DNA from: Leptospira ainazelensis
Lineage (GTDB): Bacteria > Spirochaetota > Leptospiria > Leptospirales > Leptospiraceae
Assembly: GCF_016918785.1 (NCBI RefSeq)
Contig: NZ_JAFFPT010000055.1
Coordinates: 62,001 to 126,000, forward strand
Direction: 5' to 3'
DNA length: 64,000 bases
The notes below the pieces were generated by a model, which had not been told where the DNA came from, searched no databases, and saw only the letters and a list, made by a program, of their open reading frames with translations. Below, piece by piece: positions 1 through 15,153 of the stretch (the stretch's first letter is position 1; each line of letters starts with the position of its first letter). Both the position numbers and the translations under genes were made by a program.

Positions 1-1
1 A

Positions 2-529
2 GACTCGAAAGTAAAACATTCTTTGAAGGATAGCGCTTACAATGAAAGAAGAATGGAAGTGGAATCGGCGTTTGATAAGATCAAAAAAAGAAAACCGTTC
101 CTCAAAAGTCTTTATCAGGCTGAATTAGAAGACTTAGAGAACGAATCCTTCGGACTGAATCCGATCGAAAAAAAACGGGCAAAACATGTTGTTACTGAAA
201 GACTAAGAACCGAAAAGGTAATCCAAAATCTCAAAAGCGGAAACGCCCAAAACGTCGGTGAAATTCTTTTTGAATGCCATAATTCTCTCTCTAAAGATTA
301 CGAAGTTTCGTGTGAAGAATCGGATTTTATAGTCGAACACTTAAGAAAAGAAGGAGTTCTCGGGGCGAGGATGATCGGAGGCGGTTTTGGAGGTTGCGTT
401 TTGATACTGGACAAAAAAGGCAGAAGAGATATACTGTTTGAGAAAATTAAAACGCTTTATTGGAAAGAATTTAAAAACGAACCCCAACTCTATACTTTCC
501 GAATTTCAGACGGCGTCAAAGAATTCTAA
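2..529 (+). CDS. galK: galactokinase, C-terminal part (5' end outside window)
   Basis: The frame is open to the left edge, so only the last 175 residues are present; an in-frame TTG at 23 is not the start. Galactokinase is a GHMP-family kinase that makes galactose-1-phosphate from galactose and ATP in the cytoplasm (Leloir pathway). Two signatures support it: the S-x-Y-N-x-R-R segment just inside the left edge, typical of galactokinases, and the Gly-rich GHMP motif 3 (GARMIGGGFGGCVL) about 55 residues before the stop. Other GHMP kinases carry a similar motif 3, but the S-x-Y-N-x-R-R segment favours GalK. The next gene starts 35 bp downstream on the same strand behind its own ribosome site. 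Confidence 0.85.
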   Translation, partial: DSKVKHSLKDSAYNERRMEVESAFDKIKKRKPFLKSLYQAELEDLENESFGLNPIEKKRAKHVVTERLRTEKVIQNLKSGNAQNVGEILFECHNSLSKDYEVSCEESDFIVEHLRKEGVLGARMIGGGFGGCVLILDKKGRRDILFEKIKTLYWKEFKNEPQLYTFRISDGVKEF

Positions 530-564
530 AAAAAGAATTTCAGTGGAACTGAGGGAGAAACGAG

Positions 565-987
565 ATGGGAACAGATAATTCTCTGAACCTCGACGGTGGA
601 GAAGTGGATTTTTCAATCAACGAGTTGACCGTTCATCTTCAGAAGGAAGATATCCCGGAGAATTTCCCCAAGGATGCGGTTGCTCTGAAAATCAGCGGAG
701 AAATCAATCTTTATTCCGCACACGCACTCAAAGAAAAAATTTTCGATCTGATAGACAAGGGCTTTATTTATATTTTCGTGAATATGGAAAACATTCGTTA
801 TATTGATTCTTCCGGTCTGGCGGTTTTTATGAGCACCCATGCAAAACTTGTAAAGATCGGGAAAGGCGGAATCGCGATGTTCTCCCCTTCTTCCCAAGTG
901 AATAAAATCTTAGAATTGACCAAATTAAAATCTCTGATTCGCGTCACCGGAACGCTCAAGGACGCGATGAATATCCTTCTCAATTGA
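565..987 (+). CDS. STAS-domain anti-sigma factor antagonist
   Basis: A 140-residue protein with a single STAS domain (about residues 36-138) preceded by an acidic tail. Family members (SpoIIAA/RsbV) bind anti-sigma kinases and are switched off by phosphorylation of a Ser or Thr. The conserved site is visible as D-S-S-G-L at residues 81-85. A GGGAG ribosome site lies 8 bp before the ATG. It lies between galK and a uracil-DNA glycosylase family gene and has no kinase or phosphatase beside it, so its partner must be encoded elsewhere. A clear paralogue is at 39167-39574, which does sit beside a SpoIIE phosphatase. Family assignment is firm; the sigma factor or other output controlled is unknown. 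Confidence 0.88.
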   Translation: MGTDNSLNLDGGEVDFSINELTVHLQKEDIPENFPKDAVALKISGEINLYSAHALKEKIFDLIDKGFIYIFVNMENIRYIDSSGLAVFMSTHAKLVKIGKGGIAMFSPSSQVNKILELTKLKSLIRVTGTLKDAMNILLN

Positions 988-999
988 TTATCTTAGAGA

Positions 1000-1617
1000 A
1001 TGAATAAAAAGAAAACAGAATATTCTAAATATTTAAATAACTTACTCAGCTGCAATAAGTGTCCAAAAATGGAAGGGAGGCCCGTTCACGGTTGTGTTCC
1101 TTCCACTAAAATTATCAGCATCGGTCAGGCGCCGGGCATTCACGAAGAAAGATTCGGAAGGCCTTTTTCCTACACGGCAGGGAAAACCCTTTTTGGTTGG
1201 TTTCAGAAAATCGGAATCGAAGAGGAAATTTTTCGAAAAAAAGTGAATATGTCCGCCGTTTGTAGATGTTTTCCCGGGAAAGCCAAAAGTGGAGATCGAA
1301 AACCAAATCCGGAAGAGGTCCTGAATTGCTCTGAATTTTTGGAATTCGAAGTCCGCTTTCACAAACCTCAGTTGATCATTCCTATTGGGAAACTCGCTAT
1401 CGATCAGTTGTTCGAGAGTCGTAGTTACAAGTTGGAGGACGTGATCGGTGGAAGGTTTTCGCGGGAACTCTACGGAATACGGGTGGACTGGGTCCCTCTG
1501 CCGCATCCATCAGGACTGAACGTCTGGAATCACACTGAAACTGGAAAGAGACTGATTCAAAAAGCTTTAAATCTTCTAAAAAACCACCCTGTTATGAAGC
1601 AGGAATTTGATTTGTAA
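1000..1617 (+). CDS. uracil-DNA glycosylase family protein (family 4-like, Fe-S)
   Basis: A 205-residue uracil-DNA glycosylase superfamily protein, expected to excise uracil or related damaged bases. The active-site loop G-Q-A-P-G-x-x-E (residues 42-49) is followed by G-R-P-F and A-G, as in family 4 enzymes, and the second motif is H-P-S-G (169-172). Iron-sulphur cysteines are at 18 and 21 (C-N-K-C), 88 or 90 (C-R-C) and 110, the family 4 spacing. The odd point is Gln in motif 1, where family 4 has Glu (G-E-A-P-G). The gene begins 12 bp after the STAS stop and probably shares its transcript. Superfamily is confident; substrate and activity are not. Confidence 0.8.
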   Translation: MNKKKTEYSKYLNNLLSCNKCPKMEGRPVHGCVPSTKIISIGQAPGIHEERFGRPFSYTAGKTLFGWFQKIGIEEEIFRKKVNMSAVCRCFPGKAKSGDRKPNPEEVLNCSEFLEFEVRFHKPQLIIPIGKLAIDQLFESRSYKLEDVIGGRFSRELYGIRVDWVPLPHPSGLNVWNHTETGKRLIQKALNLLKNHPVMKQEFDL

Positions 1618-1831
1618 AGGCAAGTTCGCGGGAACTCTCCTATTCCAATTGAAAAAAGACACCGAAAATCAAGATGAATTCCCGATTTTCAAATCCAACA
1701 TTTCCTAAAGAGGAGAAATTATAAAGTAATCTTGTGTTTTAGAGAATTAATTCCTGAACTTTGGACAATCAAGACGTACAATGATATCCAAAGCCTTTTG
1801 AGCTTTTGATTTTCCTATAGAACTTCTATAT

Positions 1832-2335
1832 TCAATGGATTGCTTGAGACGAAAATTCATTCACAAGTTGAGCCATTCTTTGCGAATACTCTTCTTTAAA
1901 GTCGATCATCCAAATTAAAATCAACTTTTGATTGATCCTCGAATCCAAAGGTCTTGGAACAACTAAATTTTCTTTTTCTTCCGAGAGTTCCCACTTCAAG
2001 AGGAGATGGTATAAATAGCAATTTGAGATTCCATGAGATCGCGATAGAATTGTCAATTCTTCCCAAAAAAGAGGATAAATTCTTACATTAAATTTTATCA
2101 GAACATTTCCCTTTTCCTGATAAAGAGCAGTTGCTGTTTTCTTATGAATTCTCTTGATCTTAAGAATTCGATTCCTATATTTTCTTAGGAGGTATTCTAA
2201 ATTTCTTCCAATTCTTTTTTTGCTTTTAATGGGAAGTCTGTTATAAAGGCGTTCCGGTACTAAAAAAGAACAGGTAATTTTCGATTTATCGAAATTGGAA
2301 GATAACACTTCGTCTTTAATTTTTATATTCCTCAT
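1832..2335 (-). CDS. DUF1564 family protein
   Basis: A 167-residue basic protein with the layout of the Leptospira-specific DUF1564 family: a Lys/Arg-rich N-terminal half with Y-L-L-R-K-Y-R, then a Y-Q-x-x-x-x-L-x-x-x-N-x-R motif, a W-x-x-L segment and a G-I-S-x-C-Y-L motif near residue 125. Members are numerous in Leptospira genomes. Their function is not established; short helical regions and basic charge suggest DNA or RNA binding, but that is inference. The gene and its surroundings look more AT-rich than the neighbouring housekeeping genes. It stands alone between two convergent or same-strand genes, and no partner gene is evident. Start codon taken as ATG at 2335. Confidence 0.75.
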   Translation of the reverse strand: MRNIKIKDEVLSSNFDKSKITCSFLVPERLYNRLPIKSKKRIGRNLEYLLRKYRNRILKIKRIHKKTATALYQEKGNVLIKFNVRIYPLFWEELTILSRSHGISNCYLYHLLLKWELSEEKENLVVPRPLDSRINQKLILIWMIDFKEEYSQRMAQLVNEFSSQAIH

Positions 2336-2433
2336 ATCCGATACGGTTCTAAGGGAACGAATCGTAAGATGAATTTTTTAAAAAAAAGTATTCTTATTAT
2401 AATTTTTTTTGAAAAATTTGAAATTCAAACCTC

Positions 2434-3345
2434 CTATCTGAGGAGTTCCCGCAAGGCAATATCTATAGTGGGGTACGAAAACGAAAACCCAGCCTTTTGG
2501 AGTTTTTCCGGTATCACATCTTGACCTTTTAGAATCACATCCGCGCCTTCTCCGAACAATCCATATAGTAGAGGTGCGGGAACTCTAAAATATGCTGGTC
2601 GGCTTAAGATCTTCGCGAGGGTTTCTGAAAAAATACGATTGCTCACCGAATTCGGGGCAACCAGATTAAATGCCCCTGAAAGATTTGGATCCAAAATAAT
2701 ATATAGGATAGAACTTATCAAATCCTTCAGATGAATCCAACTTAAAACTTGTTCTCCCGATCCAATTGGCCCCCCAAGTCCAAACCGAAAGGACGGAAGC
2801 ATACTTTTTAAAGCTCCTCCTTGAAGACTTAGAACAAGTCCCGTTCTCATCTTCACATGACGAATTTCTGTCTTTGCGATTTCATCAGAAGCATCCTCCC
2901 ATTCCTTACAAAGATTGGCTAAATAATCCAATCCGACAGGAGATGATTCTGAAAATATAGGAGAGTCACTTTCATACGAGCCATAATAACCAATCGCTGA
3001 TCCTTGTAAGAAGAATTTTAAAGGAGTTCCCGCAATTTTCGAAACAGATTTAACTAATTTTTCGGTATAATCAACGCGAGAATAACGAATCTCATCCTTT
3101 ACCTTTTGGCTCCATCGGACTCCCGCAATCGGGGCTCCCGCCAAATTAATAATTCCATCCAAACCTTCTAGATCTTTTACTCTCGGGAAAGAACCCACAA
3201 TAATTTCTAAATTAGGTCTTCCAAGAAAGAAAGTCGGAACATTTGCAGAACGTGTGAAAATTCGAACGTGAAATCCTTTTTCTAATAAAGCAAATGCAAG
3301 ATCTCTACCGATTAAACCAGTTCCGCCGGAAATCCCAACTATCAT
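2434..3345 (-). CDS. TIGR01777 family NAD(P)-dependent epimerase (SDR39U1/YfcH type)
   Basis: A 303-residue atypical short-chain dehydrogenase with the N-terminal dinucleotide fold G-x-x-G-x-x-G ([10 protein letters not shown], residues 4-13), an N-L-A-G-A-P segment (residues 67-72), the G-S-A-I-G-Y-Y-G active-site motif (residues 115-122) and a C-terminal DUF1731-like helix ending in L-R-E-L-L-R. This is the full length of the family. Members are cytoplasmic and their substrates are unknown. Three copies of the window's palindromic repeat core fall inside the frame without breaking it (2443, 2579, 3024); the one at 3024 encodes A-G-T-P in a variable loop. The next gene is divergent, its start 57 bp away. 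Confidence 0.9.
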   Translation of the reverse strand: MIVGISGGTGLIGRDLAFALLEKGFHVRIFTRSANVPTFFLGRPNLEIIVGSFPRVKDLEGLDGIINLAGAPIAGVRWSQKVKDEIRYSRVDYTEKLVKSVSKIAGTPLKFFLQGSAIGYYGSYESDSPIFSESSPVGLDYLANLCKEWEDASDEIAKTEIRHVKMRTGLVLSLQGGALKSMLPSFRFGLGGPIGSGEQVLSWIHLKDLISSILYIILDPNLSGAFNLVAPNSVSNRIFSETLAKILSRPAYFRVPAPLLYGLFGEGADVILKGQDVIPEKLQKAGFSFSYPTIDIALRELLR

Positions 3346-3401
3346 ACTCTTCCCCTTAAAAAAACCTTTTTTGAATGTCTTCTTTGTTTCATGAATCCTG
3401 A

Positions 3402-4064
3402 TTGCTAGAAGAAGGGAGTTCCCGCAACTTTGGATTCGTGGTTCACAAAAAAAGTATTCTACTAATTTTGGCTTTAATATTTCCGATTTCTATTATAACC
3501 GGAAATATCCTTCTTTTTAATTCGACCAACAGCAAAATCGAAGTGTTTGAATTAAAACCGCCTTTCTTGGCATTTGATTTCACGAATTCCTACCTCAAAA
3601 AGAGCGATTATAGGATTGCCAATCTCTTAGACAGAAACCCGAAGACAACATGGAGGAAAGTTCGCGATTCTTCTCGAGAAGAAGATTTTCAGTTGGAGCT
3701 TCGACAGACTCACCATTTAAGCCAAAACAAACCGAAAATTTCGAATTGGAAGTTCCTACAAATCATTGCCTGCCCAGAAACCGACGAAATTCTAAAAATA
3801 GATTTAGTAATAAGGGAATCCATTGATATGGATAAAGAATTACGAATGCCAAAGGATGAAATCAAAGGACAAAAACTGTTGAATTTTTCCAAATCAAAGC
3901 ATTTCAAGATTCCCCTCGAGCCTTACTACAAACCTGAAGAAAGTAAGGAGTTCCCGCAAAAAATGTTCATCTGGACGGTCTTTGGTACTTGGATAAAGGA
4001 CGAGAAGGAGCAATTGAAAGATAGAACGCTATGTTTAGAAGATATCTGGCTAAGTGAGGACTGA
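3402..4064 (+). CDS. membrane-anchored protein with NADase-type glycan-binding-like domain
   Basis: A protein of up to 220 residues. After a short lead there is one hydrophobic segment (about residues 19-38), a single-pass anchor or uncleaved signal, so the rest should be outside the cytoplasm. The external part starts with [15 protein letters not shown], the signature of discoidin-like and NADase-type glycan-binding domains found in many Leptospira surface proteins. The start is uncertain: the frame opens with TTG at 3402, an in-frame GTG at 3438 is a possible alternative, and a copy of the palindromic repeat lies between them. Another copy lies in the 3' part at 3948. No function is claimed beyond possible glycan binding. 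Confidence 0.6.
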   Translation: MLEEGSSRNFGFVVHKKSILLILALIFPISIITGNILLFNSTNSKIEVFELKPPFLAFDFTNSYLKKSDYRIANLLDRNPKTTWRKVRDSSREEDFQLELRQTHHLSQNKPKISNWKFLQIIACPETDEILKIDLVIRESIDMDKELRMPKDEIKGQKLLNFSKSKHFKIPLEPYYKPEESKEFPQKMFIWTVFGTWIKDEKEQLKDRTLCLEDIWLSED

Positions 4065-4079
4065 TTTTTCGCCAGAAAC

Positions 4080-4093
4080 GCGGGAGCTCCCGC
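4080..4093. repeat. perfect 14-bp palindrome of the GGAACTCC repeat family
   Basis: GCGGGAGCTCCCGC is a perfect palindrome between the end of the plus-strand gene at 4064 and the minus-strand tRNA-His. It is the most symmetrical copy of the dispersed element described in the findings. Its position between convergent units would suit a weak terminator or stable hairpin, but no T-run follows on the plus strand. Confidence 0.7.
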
Positions 4094-4099
4094 AAAAAC

Positions 4100-4176
<77 letters not shown>

Positions 4177-4193
4177 ATCTCTTGTTTGTCCTT

Positions 4194-4274
<81 letters not shown>

Positions 4275-4284
4275 GAGGATTGGA

Positions 4285-4362
<78 letters not shown>

Positions 4363-4394
4363 CCGACTCCATGTTTTTAAAAACACCCGCAGTG

Positions 4395-5102
4395 TCAAGA
4401 AGACTCTTCAACTTTTTCAATATGCCTCAGAATCTCCGGATGTGTCGGAGCTTTCCGAAGAGCCTTCTGCAGAGCTTTGATCGCCTCTTCTTTTTTACCC
4501 GCTTTTAAGAGAAGAATTCCGAACGAATCCAAATAAGCGGGATTTTCCGGTTCTTCTTTGAGGACCGACTTCAGACAATCGGCCGCCAATTTCCATTCTT
4601 CCGGGCTGACTTCTCGATTATTCAGGAGAAGAAAACCGAGAGAATTTAAAGAATTCTTATACTCCGGACGCAATCTCAAAATTCTTTTGTGAGTCTCGAT
4701 TGCTTCTCCGATCTTACCTGACTTTTCGAGTGCAAACGCTTTCAGGGAAAGAATACGAATATCGTCGACTTGAAGTTTGAGCCTTTCATCGCATTTTTCC
4801 AGAGCTTTCTTAAAATCTTTGCTCTGAATCAAAGAGTAAATCATCATAAGAATGGAATTTTCTCTTTCTCCAAATCTCGGAAACTTCTCCAAAAGTTCTT
4901 CTAAAATCGAAATACACTTTTTAAAGTTGCCGGTTCTCGCGCAGCAAATTGCAAAATTGTAATATAGATCCGGATCATCGTTCCCGGAGGAAATCTCGCG
5001 ATCGATCAGAGTCAGAGCAAAAAGAAAATTCTCCTTATTGATTTCCTGAAGAATTCTTTTTTTCGCGGAAGCCGTTTTCTTTTTGTTATCTTTTTCAGAC
5101 AT
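4395..5102 (-). CDS. TPR-repeat protein
   Basis: A 235-residue soluble protein built of tetratricopeptide repeats. Regular units can be seen, for example [12 protein letters not shown] near residue 47 and [13 protein letters not shown] followed by [14 protein letters not shown] near residue 195. TPRs are protein-binding scaffolds. There is no signal peptide; the N-terminus is Lys-rich. The start overlaps the end of surE by 8 bp, so it is the last gene of the sppA-yip1-surE operon, and the tRNA-Pro gene follows. The binding partner is unknown. Confidence 0.85.
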   Translation of the reverse strand: MSEKDNKKKTASAKKRILQEINKENFLFALTLIDREISSGNDDPDLYYNFAICCARTGNFKKCISILEELLEKFPRFGERENSILMMIYSLIQSKDFKKALEKCDERLKLQVDDIRILSLKAFALEKSGKIGEAIETHKRILRLRPEYKNSLNSLGFLLLNNREVSPEEWKLAADCLKSVLKEEPENPAYLDSFGILLLKAGKKEEAIKALQKALRKAPTHPEILRHIEKVEESS

Positions 5103-5844
5103 TCTTACTAACGGAATCAGAAAGTTCTTTTAAAAGAGAAGAATCCGTTTGATCGAGAGACAAGGGAGTTAGAGAAATCAATCCGGAGAAGAATGTAGAA
5201 AAGTCGGTTCCTTCTTCTTCGAAATGACCCAATTCCGAACCTCCCAAGTAGAAGTCCGCGATTCCGCCGATGATATTTTTTTTGGAATATGTATCTTCAT
5301 ACGTCCTTCTTCCCAATTTCGTGATCCGAAGATTTTCCAGAGAAGAAACGAAATCCGAAGGAATGTTGATATTATAGACGGTCCCCGTTCTAAGAAAAGT
5401 CGTATAACGTTTGATAAACTCCAAGATAAATTCAGCTTCCTTAATATAGTCGTAATCTCTGTTGATGTTTCCCGAACTGACCGCAAGAGAAAGACGATTA
5501 TGGATCGCACCGTGTCTCGCGGCTCCAACCGTTCCGGAATAATGGACGTCGTGTCCCATATTCACTCCACGATTAATACCGGATAAAACGAGATCGATTT
5601 TCGGAAAAATTTCACCGTGTAAACCGATGTTCACACAATCCGCAGGATAACCGTCTACGATATAATGATTGTCGTTGATCTTCTCCACTCTCATCGAATC
5701 GTAAATCGAAAGTGCCATAGAAGTCGCCGACCTTTCGCGAAGAGGAGCGATTAAGAATGTGTTGTGTTCTTTTTGAAGAATTTTCTCAAGAGCTTTAATA
5801 CCCGACGAGGCTATTCCGTCGTCATTCGTAATCAGTATATTCAT
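5095..5844 (-). CDS. surE: 5'/3'-nucleotidase SurE
   Basis: A 249-residue protein of the usual SurE length. SurE removes phosphate from 5'- and 3'-nucleoside monophosphates in a divalent-metal-dependent way and is linked to survival in stationary phase. The metal-binding start is textbook ([10 protein letters not shown]; Asp8 and Asp9), with conserved A-P-x-x-x-x-S-A near residue 34, V-D-G-Y-P-A-D-C-V near 63 and S-G-I-N-R-G-x-N (residues 87-94) followed by Y-S-G-T-V-G-A-A. It overlaps the upstream yip1-like gene by 4 bp and the downstream TPR gene by 8 bp, which indicates translational coupling. Confidence 0.97.
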   Translation of the reverse strand: MNILITNDDGIASSGIKALEKILQKEHNTFLIAPLRERSATSMALSIYDSMRVEKINDNHYIVDGYPADCVNIGLHGEIFPKIDLVLSGINRGVNMGHDVHYSGTVGAARHGAIHNRLSLAVSSGNINRDYDYIKEAEFILEFIKRYTTFLRTGTVYNINIPSDFVSSLENLRITKLGRRTYEDTYSKKNIIGGIADFYLGGSELGHFEEEGTDFSTFFSGLISLTPLSLDQTDSSLLKELSDSVSKNV

Positions 5845-6440
5845 AAAATCAAATGTAGAATGGATCCGGAAATATAAAAATAGAATACAAAAGGGAAAAT
5901 TCCCGAGATCAAGATAGAAGTCAGAGAAAAACGAAACGCATCCGAAGTTTTCAGATCATAAATAAACTGAATTCCTCTGGAAACGATTACGACGTAGTAA
6001 ACAATCAAAAAAAGAAGAATCAAGAAGTATCCGATTCCACCCGTCAACCCCGTTTCACGAAGGAGAATCGCCAGAGGAGTAAAAAACACGAAGACCGCCA
6101 TCGCAAAACGACAGAGGTTGTGAGAAAAACGAACGTTACCCGTTCTTTCTTTTTTTTGCGCGTGAAAATCGATCACAGCTCCCAAAATCAAAGGAAGCGT
6201 TGAAATCATAGAAAGGTTCGCCAAAAATGCAAAGGCGATCATTCCTAAAGATCCGCTCGTATAAGGAGGTGAAAGATAAGTCGCTCCGACGGAAATACTG
6301 AGAGCGCTGGGAATCAGAATGATCCAGGAAAAAAGGTTTAACGTTTTTTCCGAAAGATTGGAAAGGGCGGATTCAAGGCGAATCGGATCATATAAAACCG
6401 CTTCTAAAACTTCGACGATAGAATTGAGTAGATCTTTCAA
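5841..6440 (-). CDS. YIP1-family membrane protein
   Basis: A 199-residue integral membrane protein with about five hydrophobic segments after a soluble N-terminal lead ([12 protein letters not shown]). The pattern of a short amphipathic N-terminus followed by a bundle of helices with G-A-V-I-D-F-H matches Yip1/DUF1282-like proteins. No catalytic motif is visible. It lies between sppA (6-bp gap) and surE (4-bp overlap) in one operon, which hints at an envelope role, but that is inference only. Confidence 0.7.
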   Translation of the reverse strand: MKDLLNSIVEVLEAVLYDPIRLESALSNLSEKTLNLFSWIILIPSALSISVGATYLSPPYTSGSLGMIAFAFLANLSMISTLPLILGAVIDFHAQKKERTGNVRFSHNLCRFAMAVFVFFTPLAILLRETGLTGGIGYFLILLFLIVYYVVIVSRGIQFIYDLKTSDAFRFSLTSILISGIFPFVFYFYISGSILHLIL

Positions 6441-6446
6441 GAATTC

Positions 6447-7400
<954 letters not shown>

Positions 7401-7730
7401 TCTTGAGATCAGATTCTCCCCTTTCGAGAGTGTCAAATGAAATAAGAATCGTTGGGTTAGGCTGTGAAAGGGGAAATTCTGGGGAGTTCCCGCAAATCCC
7501 CGAGACAACGAGGGTGGGCCCGGAAGTGCGGTTTTGTTCTCAAAGGAAATCTGTGCCGGTTTTCGACTTTTTTCGATAAAAAATGGGACATAACTTTCCA
7601 GCGTCAAGCAGCGGACGACCTCGTTCTGAAAAAATTCTGTGAGAATTCGTGATTTTTTGGGGAGTTCCCGCAATTTCCAGTTTGACTACAAAATGAATAG
7701 TGCAGGAAACTGACCAGTCAGTCAGAAAAT
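7401..7730. other. divergent promoter region with two palindromic-repeat copies
   Basis: A 330-bp gap between the divergent sppA and RND genes. It holds two same-orientation copies of the dispersed repeat (cores GAGTTCC at 7484 and 7662, each preceded by GGG and followed by CGCAA), 178 bp apart, and the TetR-type operator next to the RND start. The spurious coding frame through the first copy explains why sppA appears longer than it should. Confidence 0.6.
7711..7724. promoter_or_regulatory. putative TetR operator before the RND gene
   Basis: TGACCAGTCAGTCA lies 6 bp before the RND start codon. It contains TGAC and two GTCA half sites, arranged as an inverted repeat, the pattern common to operators of AcrR/TetR-type efflux regulators. 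A TetR gene lies directly downstream of the pump, so autoregulation is likely. Binding is inferred, not seen. No good Shine-Dalgarno lies between the site and the ATG; AGGA is about 24 bp upstream. Confidence 0.55.
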
Positions 7731-10844
<3,114 letters not shown>

Positions 10845-10848
10845 AACC

Positions 10849-11549
10849 TTGAAACTCTCTTCTAAAGAAGAATCCAAAATCCGCCCGAGAAAAAGGACTT
10901 TTCTCGGGTTTTCGTTTTCTTCTTCCCCTTCCAAAAAAGAATCTAAAAAATCCTTTGAAACAAAAGAGAAACTTTTAGAAGCTACTCTTTCCGTTTTTGG
11001 AAGCAAGGGTTTTCATGAAGCAAGAGTGGAAGACATCACCGCGCAGGCGGGTTTTGCAAAAGGAACTTTTTACGAACACTTCGACAGCAAGGACGATCTC
11101 ATCTACATTCTGATCGACTATGCGGCGAGAAAGGATTTGGAGATCACACAATCGCTCTTTCAAAAGTGCAAAAATTCGATCGCGATACGGGATCAGTATT
11201 TAAAGCCGATCCTTCTCGATATTCATTCGAAAAAAGAACTCAATCGAGTCTGTTATCAATTCCTGACAAACGAAATTCTTACAAAAGAAAAACTGCAGAA
11301 AAAAACGGATTATTACAACCGTTTGTATCAGCGATATCATCGAAGAAGTATCAAACTCGCACAAAAGTTAAACTTACTAAATCCGAACTTTGATACGGAG
11401 GAGATTTATGTGATGTTTCGATACCTGATCGACGGTTTTACAATCAATCAGGCTTATTCGTTTTTCTGTACGAAAAGCGGAGACGTGGAGATAAACTCGA
11501 TTCTTAAACTTTTCGATCAGGCGCTTTTTGTAAAGGATTCCAAACTCGA

Positions 11550-11556
<7 letters not shown>
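10849..11556 (+). CDS. TetR/AcrR-family transcriptional regulator
   Basis: A 235-residue repressor. An N-terminal basic lead (about 45 residues, Ser/Lys-rich) precedes the TetR helix-turn-helix: L-L-E-A-T-L-S-V-F, then [19 protein letters not shown] (about residues 61-80), the diagnostic recognition helix. The C-terminal half is a helical ligand-binding domain. It begins with TTG 4 bp after the RND stop, behind A/G-rich sequence, so it is the second gene of the efflux operon and probably controls it through the site at 7711-7724. The long basic N-terminus is unusual for the family; a start further inside cannot be excluded. Its end overlaps the convergent porin by 7 bp. Confidence 0.9.
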
Positions 11557-13262
<1,706 letters not shown>

Positions 13263-13502
13263 TCTAAGATACTGAAATGTAATAAATCAGTTCTCCGTTG
13301 TGATTTTTGTAATTTCAGAGAATTTTATATTTCAATTAGGTTACAATCAGATGAGGATCTTGTTTCATTTTGATTACAGAATTTAAAACCGCAGGACCCT
13401 TGTAACATTGATAAAACGGGAAAATAGGAGGGAATTCCGACTTTCAAAGCGGATTCAAAGAAGTGATTTTGGAATCTGGGAGAATCTAAAAGTCTAAAAA
13501 GC

Positions 13503-14369
13503 ATGGCCCATCCATCAAAAAGGAGAAGTGAGAATCCGGAAGGCAACTTCTATGTGGATTCTTCTTGTATCGATTGCGAAACGTGCAGAATCATCGCACC
13601 TTCCACCTTCTCGGAAAAAAACGGGGCTTCGTTTGTTTGGAAACAACCGGAGACGGACTTGGAAAGAATTTCTGCCGAAAGAGCGCTTCTCGCCTGCCCT
13701 ACGACGTCTATCGGAAGTGAAGAAAGGATCGATCTCAAAGAAGCCAAGGAAAGTTTCCCTAGTAAAATCGAAGGAAACGTTTATTACTGCGGATATCATT
13801 CAAAAGATTCTTTCGGAGCCTTTTCCTATTTGATCCAAAGAGAGGAAGGAAATATTTTAATCGATTCCCCCCGATTTCTTCCTTCGCTCGCCGAAAAAAT
13901 CGAGAGGCTCGGAGGAATCCGATATCATTTCTTAACACACCAAGATGACGTAGCCGATCACGAAAAATTTAAGACGGCCTTCGGATGTGAAAGAATCATC
14001 CACGAAGGCGATCTGCGCGCGGTTCCATCCGCTGAGATCGTGTTCGGAGGAAATGAAATCTTAGAATTCGCCGAAGACATCCAGATCATTCCAACACCGG
14101 GTCACACAAAAGGCCACGCCGTCCTGCTGTATCGGGAAGAATTTCTTTTCACCGGGGATCATCTCGCATACGATCCTAAAAAAGATCGGCTGATCGCATT
14201 TCGAGACGTTTGCTGGTATTCCTGGTCCGAACAAAAAAAATCGATGGAAAGGCTGAAAGAATATTCCTTTGAAAGAATTCTTCCGGGACATGGATATCCC
14301 TTGTATCGGGAAAAAAAAGAAATCCAAAGAATGTTAGAGAACTGTATCGAATGGATGGGAAAACGTTAA
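13503..14369 (+). CDS. ferredoxin-metallo-beta-lactamase fold fusion protein
   Basis: A 288-residue two-domain protein. Residues 16-70 are a small ferredoxin with C-I-D-C-E-T-C (Cys22, 25, 28) and a fourth Cys at 65 in C-P, sufficient for one Fe-S cluster. Residues 92-285 form a metallo-beta-lactamase fold with T-H-Q-D-D-V-A-D-H (145-153), G-H-T-K-G-H (200-205), G-D-H (218-220) and a late G-H-G. The first motif has Gln in place of the second His of H-x-H-x-D-H, so metal use may differ from glyoxalase II. Electron transfer coupled to hydrolysis or redox sensing is plausible but unproven. It overlaps the convergent hemerythrin-like gene by 4 bp. Confidence 0.85.
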   Translation: MAHPSKRRSENPEGNFYVDSSCIDCETCRIIAPSTFSEKNGASFVWKQPETDLERISAERALLACPTTSIGSEERIDLKEAKESFPSKIEGNVYYCGYHSKDSFGAFSYLIQREEGNILIDSPRFLPSLAEKIERLGGIRYHFLTHQDDVADHEKFKTAFGCERIIHEGDLRAVPSAEIVFGGNEILEFAEDIQIIPTPGHTKGHAVLLYREEFLFTGDHLAYDPKKDRLIAFRDVCWYSWSEQKKSMERLKEYSFERILPGHGYPLYREKKEIQRMLENCIEWMGKR

Positions 14370-14788
14370 GTTATCTCGGATTTTCTTTCGAAAATAAAAT
14401 CGATTTCGGCTCCTTCCCTTTTTACGATCTTTCTCAGAGAAACGATCAATCTTCGGGTATCCTTACGGAATTCCGACTCACGCTGAAGAATCGAAGAAGG
14501 AAGCGACCATCTGCTATTGTATTCCTTGAACGCGATCTTTAAGTTTGTAGCTTTTTTCAGATATTCTTCCTGAAAGAAAAGTTCTCTGTTTAAAATCAAA
14601 TCCTTCACTTTCGGAAAGACGAAATTTTCCTTCATATTTATATGAAGAACCAGTCTTGCCGACAAACCGGCGAGTTCGTGTAAGAGGATTTCAACACTCT
14701 GGGAAATTTCAGATTCCAATCTACTTTCAATTTCGCTCAAACGATCGAGAATTTCGACGTGCTGATTTTTATAGAATTCGATGTCCAA
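14366..14788 (-). CDS. hemerythrin-like HHE domain protein
   Basis: A 140-residue helical protein resembling hemerythrin/HHE cation-binding proteins, which use a di-iron site to bind O2 or NO. Candidate ligands are His10 in the first helix (N-Q-H-V-E-I-L), His49 and Glu54 in the [11 protein letters not shown] segment. The C-terminal helices have fewer His than classical hemerythrins, so the metal site may be incomplete. It is convergent with the ferredoxin/metallo-beta-lactamase gene (4-bp overlap). Assignment rests on helix pattern and ligands and is moderate. Confidence 0.6.
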   Translation of the reverse strand: MDIEFYKNQHVEILDRLSEIESRLESEISQSVEILLHELAGLSARLVLHINMKENFVFPKVKDLILNRELFFQEEYLKKATNLKIAFKEYNSRWSLPSSILQRESEFRKDTRRLIVSLRKIVKREGAEIDFIFERKSEIT

Positions 14789-15153
14789 TCCTTGTTCCGT
14801 CCTTGTATCAAAGAAATATTCGAATCAAGATTTAAGGTTTTCCTTAAAAGTTTTCGCGACCGATTTCGAACTCGGAATTCGTATCAGAATTTTTCAATTG
14901 GAACGTGGAAGAATCTGCTTCGGATCGCAAAGGTCAGAAAGCGGGATTTTCGACGGATTACAGAAATAATCCTAGGTTCGCCTCTAAGGAAAGATCTTTT
15001 TTTCCAAGAGGAAAAATAATTCACAGATCCTTTTCGGAATGAGTTTCAATCCGATGACAAACAAAAGACAAAGAATTCTTTAAAAGTGTAAACTTATAAT
15101 AGCGAATATTTTGATTTATAGTACGTATTTCATTATAGCGTTTTAACGATAAA
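14789..15153. other. intergenic, promoter of the EAL gene
   Basis: A 365-bp gap between divergent genes. A TATAAT hexamer at 15095-15100 is a candidate -10 for the EAL gene, about 60 bp before its ATG; no convincing -35 is seen. Short frames here do not look like genes. Nothing else is recognised. Confidence 0.4.
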
